A DNA stretch of 64,000 bases from an uncultured Prevotella sp. Lineage in GTDB: Bacteria > Bacteroidota > Bacteroidia > Bacteroidales > Bacteroidaceae. The stretch covers positions 1 through 64,000 of the forward strand of contig CALUEY010000032.1 in the NCBI GenBank assembly GCA_944319915.1, written 5' to 3'. Of this stretch, positions 10,391 through 18,444 are shown one piece after another. Position 1 is the first letter of the stretch, and every line of letters starts with the position of its first letter. Under the pieces are notes generated by a model, which had not been told where the DNA came from, made no database searches, and was given only the letters and a program-made list of their open reading frames with translations. Both the position numbers and the translations under genes were made by a program.

Positions 10391-10398
10391 TACTTTTG
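10391..10398 (+). promoter_or_regulatory. -7 box of the GT87-like operon
   Basis: TACTTTTG matches the TAnnTTTG consensus and lies 20 bases before the ATG of the membrane glycosyltransferase gene. The -33 element is not clear. Confidence 0.5.
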
Positions 10399-10418
10399 CA
10401 CGAAATTACTGAGTATAG

Positions 10419-11624
10419 ATGAACAAGATGATTGAAGCTGCCCGGCGTTTCTTCGGCAAGCCTTTCTTCAGGGACCCGCGCACCCTCGTGGGCCTTTGGC
10501 TGCTGTTGCCCGTGGTGGCCGCGCTCATGAAGATGGAGAAGTGCAACAACTTCCTCATCTTCAAGTACGTGTTCTGGCATACATGGCAGCAGTTGCCGCT
10601 CTATGATCCTTACCCCGCCGAGTATGGCGACACCAACCACTACGGCCCGTTCTTCAGCCTCGTGGTGGCCCCCTTCGCCGTGGTGCCCCACTGGCTCGGC
10701 CTGCTGCTGTGGGAGGTGATGCTGGCCATGGCCCTCTACGTGGCCGTGCGCAGGCTGCCGCTGGCGTGGGGCAAGCAGGTGTTCATCTACTGGTTTTGCG
10801 CCCACGAGCTGCTCACGGCCCTGTTCATGAGTCAGTTCAACATAGCCATAGCCGCCGTCATAGTGGGCGCCTTCGTCGCCGTGGAGCGCGGCAAGGACGG
10901 CACGGCCGCCTTCCTCATCATGCTCGGCACGTTCGTAAAGCTCTACGGCATAGTGGGGCTGGCCTTCTTCCTCTTCTCCCGCCACAAGGCGCGCTTCGCC
11001 CTGGCCCTGGCCGGGTGGGCGGCGGTGTTCTTCGCGCTGCCCATGCTGATAAGCAGCCCTGAGTACATCGTGGGGCAGTACCAGGCGTGGTACGACAGCC
11101 TGGCGGCCAAGAACGCCGACAACATGTTCAGCGGCGGCACCAACCAGTCGCTCCTGGGCCTGGTGCGCAAGATAAGCGGCTGCCCCTCGTACTCCGACCT
11201 GTGGCTCATCGTGCCGGGCCTCGCGGCCTTCGCCGCGCCCTACCTGCGCCTTGGGCAGTGGCGCCACTTGGCCTTCCGCTGCGCCTTCCTGGCCTCCACG
11301 CTGCTCTTCGTGGTGCTCTTCAGCACCGGCAGCGAGTCGTCAACGTACATCATAGCCCTCACCGGCGCCGCCGTGTGGTACGTGTCGTCGCCGTGGAAGC
11401 GCTCGCGGCTCGACGTGGGGCTGATGGTCTTCGCCTTCATCCTTACGTCGATGTCGCCGTCCGACCTCTTCCCGGCCTACATACGCAAGCACTGGGTGCA
11501 GCCCTACGCGCTCAAGGCCCTGCCCTGCGTGCTGATATGGCTCAAGCTCGTGTACGAGATGCTCACGCGCGATTACTCGCCGCGGCCCGCGGCCCAAACC
11601 ACGCCGCCCCATGCCGCTGCCTGA
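10419..11624 (+). CDS. GT87/DUF2029-type integral membrane glycosyltransferase
   Basis: A 401-aa polytopic membrane protein with roughly eight to ten hydrophobic segments (e.g. TLVGLWLLLPVVAALMKM and TAAFLIMLGTFVKLYGIVGL). The layout and the periplasmic-type loop GGTNQSLLGLVRKISG fit DUF2029/GT87, a GT-C family that uses polyprenyl-phosphate sugars; mannosyl- or arabinosyltransferases are the known members. Its 3' end overlaps gtrA by 14 bases, implying a shared operon. GtrA proteins move polyprenyl-phosphate sugars, so the pair makes sense together. Substrate unknown. Confidence 0.8.
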   Translation: MNKMIEAARRFFGKPFFRDPRTLVGLWLLLPVVAALMKMEKCNNFLIFKYVFWHTWQQLPLYDPYPAEYGDTNHYGPFFSLVVAPFAVVPHWLGLLLWEVMLAMALYVAVRRLPLAWGKQVFIYWFCAHELLTALFMSQFNIAIAAVIVGAFVAVERGKDGTAAFLIMLGTFVKLYGIVGLAFFLFSRHKARFALALAGWAAVFFALPMLISSPEYIVGQYQAWYDSLAAKNADNMFSGGTNQSLLGLVRKISGCPSYSDLWLIVPGLAAFAAPYLRLGQWRHLAFRCAFLASTLLFVVLFSTGSESSTYIIALTGAAVWYVSSPWKRSRLDVGLMVFAFILTSMSPSDLFPAYIRKHWVQPYALKALPCVLIWLKLVYEMLTRDYSPRPAAQTTPPHAAA

Positions 11625-12003
11625 GAGGGAGAAGCTGATGCAGTTCGTGAGGTTCTGCATCGTGGGCACCGTGGCCGCCGCCATACACTACGCGGTGTAC
11701 TACCTGCTGCAGCTCGTGACGGAGGGCGGCCTGTGGCTCACCGTAGACTACACCGCGGGCTACCTCGTGAGCCTGGTGTGCAACTTCTTCATGACCACCT
11801 ACTTCACCTTCCGCTCGCGACCGTCGGCGGGCAAGGTGGCGGGCTTCGGCTTCAGCCACGTGGTGAACTACGCGCTCCACATAGTGCTCTTCAACCTCTT
11901 CATGGCCTTGGGCGTCCACCGGCTGGTGGCTCCCGTGCTCGTGCTCATGGTGGCTGTGCCTACCAACTTCCTCATACTGAGGTTCGTCTACCGCAAGAGG
12001 TGA
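11611..12003 (+). CDS. GtrA family protein
   Basis: A 130-aa protein with four predicted membrane helices (FCIVGTVAAAIHYAVYYLL, YTAGYLVSLVCNFFMTTYF, VVNYALHIVLFNLFMAL, VAPVLVLMVAVPTNFLIL). RFCIVG at the start and PTNFLILRFVYRKR at the end are typical of GtrA, the putative flippase for undecaprenyl-phosphate-linked sugars. It overlaps the preceding gene; ATG 11638 (MQFVRF) is an alternative start. It probably hands a lipid-linked sugar to the GT-C enzyme upstream or to the sulfatase-fold enzyme downstream. Confidence 0.88.
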   Translation: MPLPEREKLMQFVRFCIVGTVAAAIHYAVYYLLQLVTEGGLWLTVDYTAGYLVSLVCNFFMTTYFTFRSRPSAGKVAGFGFSHVVNYALHIVLFNLFMALGVHRLVAPVLVLMVAVPTNFLILRFVYRKR

Positions 12004-12156
12004 AGCGCCCCTGCACCGCACCCACCGGTGGGGCAGGCCGCCGCGCCGCGGGCAAGGGGCATCATGTAATGTATTGTAATAACATTAAAAAAACAAGGCC
12101 CGCCCCCGGGCCGCCCCCAGGGGGGGAGGCGGGGTCGGGGCCACCACTTAGCTGCA

Positions 12157-14139
12157 ATGACAAGAATCCGCAAGTCTGCTTATTCCGGGCCGCTGTGCCT
12201 GGTGCTGAACCTCGCCATGGTTTACGTGGCCTACGGCGTTTGCCGCATGGCCTTCCTCTTCGAGAACTGGCATACGTTCGCCCCCGCCCTCACGTGGGGC
12301 AAGCTTGCCGAGATGCTGCGGGGCGGCCTGGTGTTCGACACCTCGGCCATACTCTACACCAACGCCATCTACGCCCTCATGATGCTGCTGCCGCTGCACC
12401 TCAAGGAGACCGGCGTGTGGCAGCGCGCGGCGCGCTGGGTGTTCGTGGTGTGCAACGCCCTGTGCATCGCCGCCAACCTTGCCGACGCGGTGTATTTCCA
12501 GTACACGGGCCGCAGGACCACGGTGACGGTGTTCTCGGAGTTCGCCTCCGAGCGCAACCTCGGCTCCATAGTGGGCGTGGAGCTGCTGCGCCACTGGTAC
12601 CTGGTGCTGCTCGCCGCCGCGCTCGTGTGGGCCTTGTGGCGGTTCTGCCTCGTGCCCTCGGGCGAGCGCCCCGCCTGGGTGCGCCGCCCGCTTAGGCTCA
12701 GGCCGGCGCTGGCTTACTACGGCGTGCAGCTGCTCTGCCTCGCGGCCTACGTGCCGCTCTCGGTCATAGGCATGCGCGGCGGGGCCACCACGGCGGTGCG
12801 CCCCATCACCATAAGCAACGCCAACCAGTACGTTGACCGCCCGCTGGAGGCCGCCGTGGTGCTCAACACGCCCTTCTCCCTCATCCGCACCATAAACAAG
12901 ACGGCGTTCACCGTGCCGGCCTACATCCCGCAGGGCGAGCTGGAGGCCGTGTACACGCCCGTGCACCTGCCCGCCGACAGCGCGGTGGCCAGGCGCAAGA
13001 ACGTGGTGGTGCTCATCGTGGAGAGCTTCGCCCGCGAGTACATAGGCGCCCTAAACAGCCACCTGGAGGGCGGGGCATACAAGGGCTACACGCCCTTCGT
13101 CGACTCGCTCATACAGCACAGCGCCACCTGGCTCTACTCCTACAGCAACGGACGCAAGAGCATCGACGGCATGCCCAGCGTGCTCTCGGGCATACCCATG
13201 TTCGTGGAGCCGTTCTTCCTCACGCCCTCGTCGATGAACGACGTGAGCGGACTGGCGGGCGAGCTGGGCCGATGGGGCTACAGCTCGGCCTTCTTCCACG
13301 GCGCCGAGAACGGCTCCATGGGCTTCCAGGCCTTCGCCCGCACCACCGGCTTCGACCGCTACTACGGACGCACGGAGTACAACCAGGACAGCCGCTTCGG
13401 CGGCGACCGCGACTTCGACGGCACCTGGGCCATCTGGGACGAGCCCTTCCTGCAGTTCTTCGCCCTCAAGATGAGCGAGATGAGGCAGCCATTCGTCACG
13501 GCCATGTTCACCGCCTCCTCGCACCACCCCTACGTCATACCCGACGAGTACAAGGACAAATACCCCGAGCAGGGGCTGGTGATCCACAAGTGCATACGCT
13601 ACACCGACAACGCCCTGCGCCGCTTCTTCCAGACGGCCAGCAGGCAGCCATGGTACAAGAACACGCTCTTCGTGATTACGGCCGACCACACCAACCTCAC
13701 CGACCACAGGTATTACCAGACCGACCTCGGCGGCTTCTGCGTGCCTATAATATTCTTCGACCCCTCGGGCGACATCCGGCCCGGCATGCGCGACGCCATA
13801 GCGCAGCAAATCGACATCATGCCCACAGTGCTGGGCCACCTCGGCTACGACCGGCCATACGTGGCCTTTGGCTGCGACCTCTTCAACACCGCGCCGCGCG
13901 ACACATGGGCCGTAAACTACCTCAACGGCACCTACCAGTACGTAAAGGGCGACTACCTGCTGCAGTTCGACGGCCAGCGCACGCGCGCCGTGTACCGCTT
14001 CCGCACCGACCCCTACCTTGAGCGCAACCTCGCAGGCCGCGTGAAGGAGCAGGCCGCCATGGAGCGCGAGCTGAAGGCCATCATACAGCAGTACATGGAG
14101 CGCATGACGCAGAACCGCCTCGTGGTGCGCGGCGAGTGA
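12157..14139 (+). CDS. LTA synthase-like sulfatase-fold phospho-transferase
   Basis: A 660-aa protein with about five N-terminal transmembrane segments (to residue ~230) and a C-terminal extracytoplasmic alkaline phosphatase/sulfatase fold. The metal/nucleophile motifs are visible: VVVLIVESFAREYIG, SNGRKSIDGMPSVLSG (probable Ser nucleophile), FFHGAENGSMGFQAF and FVITADHTN. Bacteroidota relatives are annotated as LTA synthase family proteins and are thought to transfer phospho-substituents to lipids or glycans rather than make true LTA. The 150-bp gap before it holds GC-rich imperfect inverted repeats but no T tract. It is followed by a clear hairpin terminator. Confidence 0.85.
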   Translation: MTRIRKSAYSGPLCLVLNLAMVYVAYGVCRMAFLFENWHTFAPALTWGKLAEMLRGGLVFDTSAILYTNAIYALMMLLPLHLKETGVWQRAARWVFVVCNALCIAANLADAVYFQYTGRRTTVTVFSEFASERNLGSIVGVELLRHWYLVLLAAALVWALWRFCLVPSGERPAWVRRPLRLRPALAYYGVQLLCLAAYVPLSVIGMRGGATTAVRPITISNANQYVDRPLEAAVVLNTPFSLIRTINKTAFTVPAYIPQGELEAVYTPVHLPADSAVARRKNVVVLIVESFAREYIGALNSHLEGGAYKGYTPFVDSLIQHSATWLYSYSNGRKSIDGMPSVLSGIPMFVEPFFLTPSSMNDVSGLAGELGRWGYSSAFFHGAENGSMGFQAFARTTGFDRYYGRTEYNQDSRFGGDRDFDGTWAIWDEPFLQFFALKMSEMRQPFVTAMFTASSHHPYVIPDEYKDKYPEQGLVIHKCIRYTDNALRRFFQTASRQPWYKNTLFVITADHTNLTDHRYYQTDLGGFCVPIIFFDPSGDIRPGMRDAIAQQIDIMPTVLGHLGYDRPYVAFGCDLFNTAPRDTWAVNYLNGTYQYVKGDYLLQFDGQRTRAVYRFRTDPYLERNLAGRVKEQAAMERELKAIIQQYMERMTQNRLVVRGE

Positions 14140-14153
14140 GCCTGCCGGGCAAT

Positions 14154-14188
14154 AAGAAGCTGTCTTGATTCCATCAAAACAGCTTCTT
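14154..14188 (+). terminator. Hairpin terminator of the AAGAAGCTGTTTTGAT family
   Basis: AAGAAGCTGTCTTGAT, a 3-nt loop and ATCAAAACAGCTTCTT form a 16-bp stem with one mismatch, 14 bases past the sulfatase-fold gene. A T-rich run follows shortly. Nearly the same hairpin sequence ends the pectate lyase gene at 40858-40905. Confidence 0.7.
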
Positions 14189-14204
14189 GCCAAAACAGTT
14201 TCTT

Positions 14205-14254
14205 ATTTTCGCCACGGGGGCGCGCCGTCTCGGATTTTTTCCGTATATTTGCAG
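14205..14254 (+). promoter_or_regulatory. Repeated promoter module with TATATTTG
   Basis: TTTTCGCC, then GCGCGCCGTCTCGG, ATTTTTTCCG and TATATTTG (-7 box at 14244-14251) form a block repeated almost identically at 16664-16710. Looser relatives sit inside the two direct repeats at 33.0 and 37.6 kb. The -7 box is 24 bases before the next ATG. Confidence 0.65.
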
Positions 14255-14274
14255 GTAACAAACAAGCATCAACC

Positions 14275-14559
14275 ATGGAACTGCAGGAAAGGCGATACCC
14301 CATAGGCATACAGACGTTCTCCGAGATACGCGAGAAGAACTACATCTACATAGACAAGACAGAGTACGTTTACCGCATGGCCAACGGCGTGGCCAAGTAC
14401 CTGTTCCTGAGCCGCCCGCGCCGCTTCGGCAAGTCGCTGCTCTACCAGAGCGGCTACATCACGATAAAGGGCTACGACGCCGACGCCGAGCTTTACACCC
14501 TCGACATCCCCAACACCGAGGCCCGCACCATAAGCGACTGGAAGATTGAGGGCGAATAG
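14275..14559 (+). pseudogene. Internally deleted AAA-ATPase-like / PD-(D/E)XK family gene
   Basis: The 94-aa product joins two parts of a family that is normally around 500 aa. Residues 1-~60 match the AAA-ATPase-like N-terminus ([22 protein letters not shown] ending [13 protein letters not shown], the Walker A region). Residues ~61-94 ([20 protein letters not shown]) match a strand near the C-terminal nuclease domain (DUF1703) of the same family. Some 350 residues between them are missing and the real C-terminus is also absent. The frame is open, so a small protein could be made, but ATPase and nuclease activity should be lost. It retains a good promoter. Confidence 0.75.
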
Positions 14560-14604
14560 GCCCGCACCTGCGGCCAGCCCGCTCCCGCATTCCCTTTTTG
14601 TGGC

Positions 14605-16611
14605 ATGAACCCATTGCTCAAAGCCCTTTTAGCCGCCGTGCTCACGCTCGCCGCCGCCACGCCGCCCTGCGCCGCCGGGGAGCGCGAGTGGGAGGCGTGG
14701 CTCGACGACATCGCCGCCCTGGAGGAGTGGGATGCCGCCGGGCGCGAGCAGGCTTACGACCTGCTGTCGGGCATGGAGGACAGCCGGGTGGACATCAACG
14801 CGGCCTCGCGCGAGGAGCTTGAGCAGCTGCCTTTCCTCACCGGGCAGCAGGTGAGCGACATACAGGAGCACATCTGCCGCCACGGCCCGTTCAGGACGCT
14901 GGCCGAGCTGCAGCTCATAGAGAGCCTCGATTATGCCCGCCGCCGCCTGCTGCAGTGCTTCGTGAGGGTGGGCGAGGCAGCACCGGCGCCTGGGCAGCCG
15001 CTCGGCGAGGCCCTGCGGCGCGGCCATGGCGACGTGACCGGCTTCATGAGGGTGCCACTCTACGAGCGGCGCGGCGACCGCAACGGCTACCTCGGCTACA
15101 AGTACAAGCACTGGCTGCGCGCCACCTTCGCCGCAGGCGACCGCCTGCGCCTGGGCCTTGCCGCCTCGCAGGACGCCGGCGAGCCGCTCTTCTCGGGCAA
15201 GAACGCGCTGGGCTACGATTTCTACTCTTTCTTCGCCGAGCTGCGCAGGCTCGGCCCCGTGGAGCGCCTTGTGGTGGGCCGCTATGCGGTGTCGTTCGGC
15301 ATGGGGCTGGTGGCCAACACCGGCTTCAGCCTGGGCAAGGCCTCGGCCCTGGCCTCCTTGGGCCGCCCGCCCGCCGGCATAAGGGCCACGGCGTCGCGCT
15401 CGGCAGCGTCGTACCTGCAAGGCGCCGCGGCCACGCTGCGCCTCTCGCGGGCGGTGAGGCTGTCGGCGTTCGCCTCCTACCGCCCCCACGACGCCACGCT
15501 CAACAAGGCCGACGGCACGGTGGCCACCATCGTGGCCTCCGGTTACCACCGCACGCCGACCGAGATGGGCAAGAAGAACAACACCCACTCCTTCACGGCG
15601 GGCATCAACGCGGCTTTCAGCGCAAGCGGCTTCCACGCCGGGCTTACCGCCGCATACACCCATTACGACCGCGACCTGAGGCCAGGCACCTCGGCGCCCT
15701 ACCGCCGCCACTATGCCTCGGGCAACGACTTCGCCAACCTTGGGCTTGACTATGGCTACACGGGCCACGCCCTCAGCCTGCGGGGCGAGACGGCCATCAA
15801 CCGCCAGGGGCGCGTGGCCACCATCCACTCGCTCAGCCTCGCCCTCCCGGCAGGCCTCTCGGTGGTGCTCCTCCACAGGTTCTACTCTTACCGCTACACG
15901 GCCATCCTGGCAAGCAGCTTCAGCGAGGGAGGGCGCGTGCAGAACGAGAACGGGGCCTACCTCGGCCTCGACTGGCGCCCGTCGGCGCGCTGGCGGCTGG
16001 CCGCTTACGCCGACTACGCCCGCTTTGCATGGCCGCGCTACCGCGTGTCGCTGCCCTCGTGGGCCTCCGATGGCATGCTCGAGGCCGCCTTCTCCGCCGA
16101 TGCCTTCACGCTCGCCGCCCGCTACCGCCTGCGGCTGCGCCAGCGCGACAACGGGCAGAAAACGGCGCTCGACCGCATTGCCGACCACAAGCTGAGGCTC
16201 GCCCTCACGCTGTGGCCCGAGGGGCGGGTTGCCGCCCGCACGCAGGCCGACATGGCCCTGGCCCGCCACGGCGGCGCCCAGCGGGGGCTGATGGTGAGCC
16301 AGGGCGTGGCCGCGCGGCTCGGCTGGCTGCGCCTCGACGGCTTCGTGGGCTACTTCCGCACCGGCGGCTACGATGCCCGGCTGTACGTCTACGAGCGCGG
16401 GCCGCTCTACAGTTTTGCCTCTGCGGCATACTACGGCCACGGCCTGCGCTACTCGCTCATGGCCCGCGCCGACGTAGGCCGCCGACTGGCCCTCATCCTT
16501 AAGGCCGGGGCCACCACCCGCTTCGACGGCAGCTCCACCGGCAGCGGCTACCAGGAGGTAAGCTCCCCTACGCTTGCCGACATCGACCTGCAGGCCCGCT
16601 GGAGCTTCTGA
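14605..16611 (+). CDS. Helix-hairpin-helix plus outer-membrane beta-barrel protein
   Basis: This 668-aa protein has a signal peptide (LLKALLAAVLTLAAATPPCAA). A short helical region with a ComEA-like helix-hairpin-helix follows (VDINAASREELEQLPFLTGQ, HGPFRTLAELQLI, residues ~65-115). The remaining ~550 residues alternate aromatic and polar residues like transmembrane beta strands and end in LQARWSF, a terminal-Phe barrel signature. Such HhH/barrel proteins are common in Bacteroidota, and their function is not established. A role in DNA contact at the outer membrane is only suggested by the HhH. It stands alone between two copies of the repeated promoter module. Confidence 0.8.
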   Translation: MNPLLKALLAAVLTLAAATPPCAAGEREWEAWLDDIAALEEWDAAGREQAYDLLSGMEDSRVDINAASREELEQLPFLTGQQVSDIQEHICRHGPFRTLAELQLIESLDYARRRLLQCFVRVGEAAPAPGQPLGEALRRGHGDVTGFMRVPLYERRGDRNGYLGYKYKHWLRATFAAGDRLRLGLAASQDAGEPLFSGKNALGYDFYSFFAELRRLGPVERLVVGRYAVSFGMGLVANTGFSLGKASALASLGRPPAGIRATASRSAASYLQGAAATLRLSRAVRLSAFASYRPHDATLNKADGTVATIVASGYHRTPTEMGKKNNTHSFTAGINAAFSASGFHAGLTAAYTHYDRDLRPGTSAPYRRHYASGNDFANLGLDYGYTGHALSLRGETAINRQGRVATIHSLSLALPAGLSVVLLHRFYSYRYTAILASSFSEGGRVQNENGAYLGLDWRPSARWRLAAYADYARFAWPRYRVSLPSWASDGMLEAAFSADAFTLAARYRLRLRQRDNGQKTALDRIADHKLRLALTLWPEGRVAARTQADMALARHGGAQRGLMVSQGVAARLGWLRLDGFVGYFRTGGYDARLYVYERGPLYSFASAAYYGHGLRYSLMARADVGRRLALILKAGATTRFDGSSTGSGYQEVSSPTLADIDLQARWSF

Positions 16612-16663
16612 GCGGGCCACCCGCGCCACGCCGGGCCGCCATCCGGCCGCGCCTCGGCAATTA

Positions 16664-16710
16664 TTTTCGCCCCCGGGCGCGCCGTCTCGGATTTTTTCCG
16701 TATATTTGCA
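16664..16710 (+). promoter_or_regulatory. Second copy of the repeated TATATTTG promoter module
   Basis: ATTTTCGCCC, GGGCGCGCCGTCTCGG, ATTTTTTCCG and TATATTTG (16701-16708) match the module at 14205-14254 almost base for base. It sits 41 bases before the chosen start of the first glycosyltransferase of the plus-strand polysaccharide operon and probably drives that operon. Confidence 0.7.
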
Positions 16711-16748
16711 ACGGACAACCTACTGAAATGCAACACGTAAGCAACGAC

Positions 16749-17630
16749 ATGAAATTTTCCATATTGATCCCTACGTGGAACAATTTGGATTTCCTTAAAC
16801 TGTGCGTGAGGAGCATAGAAAGGAACTCCGCGTACAGCCACCAAATAATAATATATGTGAACGATGGCAGCGACGGAACGCTCGACTGGGTGAAAGCCCG
16901 GGGCTATGACTATGTACACAGCCCCGAGAACGTGGGCGTGTGCCTTGCGCTAAACTCGCTCAGGCCGCTGGCCAAGGCCGAATACATCTGCTACATGAAC
17001 GACGACATGTACGTCTGCCCGCTCTGGGACAAGTACTTGTGTGACGAGATACGGCGCATCGGCACCAAGATGTTCTTCCTTTCGGCCACGCTGATACAGC
17101 CCAGGCCTTTCTACTGCAAGAGCGTCATTGCCCCGGCAAACTATGGCGAGAGCGTGGGCAGCTTCCAGGAAGAGAGGCTCCTGCGCGAGTACTCCTCGCT
17201 GCCCCACGCCGACTGGTTCGGGGCTACATGGCCGCCTAACGTGGTGCACCGCGACATCTGGGACCTCGTGGGCGGCTACAGCATCGAGCTTTCGCCCGGA
17301 ATGTACAGCGACCCCGACTTCGCTGCAAAGCTGTGGCTCGTTGGCGTAAGGCTTTTCAAGGGGCTCTCGGCCTGCAGGGTTTACCATTTCGAGGCCAGGT
17401 CCACTTCCAGGATAAGGAAAAACAAGGGCAGTGCGCAGTTCCTCATGAAGTACGGCATAACGTCGTCCTCTTTCATGAAGTACGTGCTAAGGCGCGGCGA
17501 GCCTTTCGACGCCGGCGAGGTGGGGCGCGTTGACGCGGCCATGGTGAAGGCAAACCTCCTGAGGAGCAAGCTCAAGAGGGTGCTCTACGTATTCAAGGAC
17601 TTAATGGCAAGGAAGATATGGGAAGCGTGA
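16749..17630 (+). CDS. Glycosyltransferase family 2
   Basis: A 293-aa GT-A glycosyltransferase, first gene of the plus-strand surface polysaccharide operon. MKFSILIPTWNNLDFLKLCV and the nucleotide-binding VNDGSDGTLDWV are at the N-terminus. The metal motif is the D-D pair in CYMNDDMYV near residue 85, and a His/Trp-rich acceptor segment (WFGATWPPNVVHRD) follows. The start at 16749 leaves a sensible leader after the -7 box; an in-frame ATG lies at 16728. Its 3' end overlaps the next glycosyltransferase by 13 bases. Sugar specificity unknown. Confidence 0.88.
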   Translation: MKFSILIPTWNNLDFLKLCVRSIERNSAYSHQIIIYVNDGSDGTLDWVKARGYDYVHSPENVGVCLALNSLRPLAKAEYICYMNDDMYVCPLWDKYLCDEIRRIGTKMFFLSATLIQPRPFYCKSVIAPANYGESVGSFQEERLLREYSSLPHADWFGATWPPNVVHRDIWDLVGGYSIELSPGMYSDPDFAAKLWLVGVRLFKGLSACRVYHFEARSTSRIRKNKGSAQFLMKYGITSSSFMKYVLRRGEPFDAGEVGRVDAAMVKANLLRSKLKRVLYVFKDLMARKIWEA

Positions 17631-18403
17631 ACCATGTAGATGGCATATCGGTGGTGATAAACACATACAACGCCGAGAGGCACCTTGAGCGCGTGCTCGA
17701 GTCGGTGGGCGGCTTCGACGAGGTGGTGGTGTGCGACATGGAGAGCACCGACGGCACTGTGGCCATAGCCCGCAGCCACGGCTGCAGGGTGGTAACGTTC
17801 CCCAAGGGCGACTGCGTGAGCGCCGAGCCTGCCCGGACCTTCGCCATACAGTCGGCTTCCTGCCGGTGGGTGCTGGTGGTTGATGCCGACGAGCTGGTCA
17901 CTCCCGCCCTGCGCGATTACCTTTACGAAAGGGTAAGCCGCGCAGACTGCCCCGCCGGGCTGTGGCTTCCGAGGCGCAATTTCTTCATGGGCCGCTTCAT
18001 GCACAGCAACTACCCCGACTACGTGCTCCGCTTTTTCATAAGGGAAGGCACCACTTGGCCGCCCTACGTCCACACTTTCCCGCAGGTCTGCGGCCGCACG
18101 GAGCGCGTGCCCGCGGGCGGTGGCGGGCTGGCCTTGGTCCACCTGGCGAACGACACGATAAGGACCATCGTAGACAAGACCAACCAGTACACCGAGAACG
18201 ACGCGCTTAAGAAAGGCGGCCGCCATGGCAGCCTCAGGGCCTTGCTCTGGCGCCCCCTGTTCAGGTTCTTCAAGTCATACGTGCTCAAGGGCGGCTTCCG
18301 CGACGGGCGCGAGGGCTTCGTATGCGCCTGCTACGAGGGGCTCTACCAGTTCGTGATGGTAAGCAAGATAATGGAGAAGAAGCTACGCCGCGAAGTGGAG
18401 TGA
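17618..18403 (+). CDS. Glycosyltransferase family 2, WaaE/KdtX-like
   Basis: A 261-aa GT2 protein starting DGISVVINTYNAERHLERVLESV and continuing with VVCDMESTDGT and LVVDADELVTP, the D-x-D-like pattern of the LPS core beta-glucosyltransferase WaaE/KdtX group. It belongs to the polysaccharide operon, overlapping the previous gene and followed 41 bases later by the F420-hydrogenase-beta-like gene. A role in LPS core or capsule assembly is inferred from family and context. Confidence 0.85.
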   Translation: MGSVNHVDGISVVINTYNAERHLERVLESVGGFDEVVVCDMESTDGTVAIARSHGCRVVTFPKGDCVSAEPARTFAIQSASCRWVLVVDADELVTPALRDYLYERVSRADCPAGLWLPRRNFFMGRFMHSNYPDYVLRFFIREGTTWPPYVHTFPQVCGRTERVPAGGGGLALVHLANDTIRTIVDKTNQYTENDALKKGGRHGSLRALLWRPLFRFFKSYVLKGGFRDGREGFVCACYEGLYQFVMVSKIMEKKLRREVE

Positions 18404-18444
18404 CCGGCAACCGACACCTTAGAGATAGCCGACAAGAAGAAACT

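Noticed and set aside
14629..16629. 666-codon antisense frame over the HhH/barrel gene
   Set aside because: Same shadow composition; the plus-strand gene has signal peptide, HhH motif and terminal Phe.
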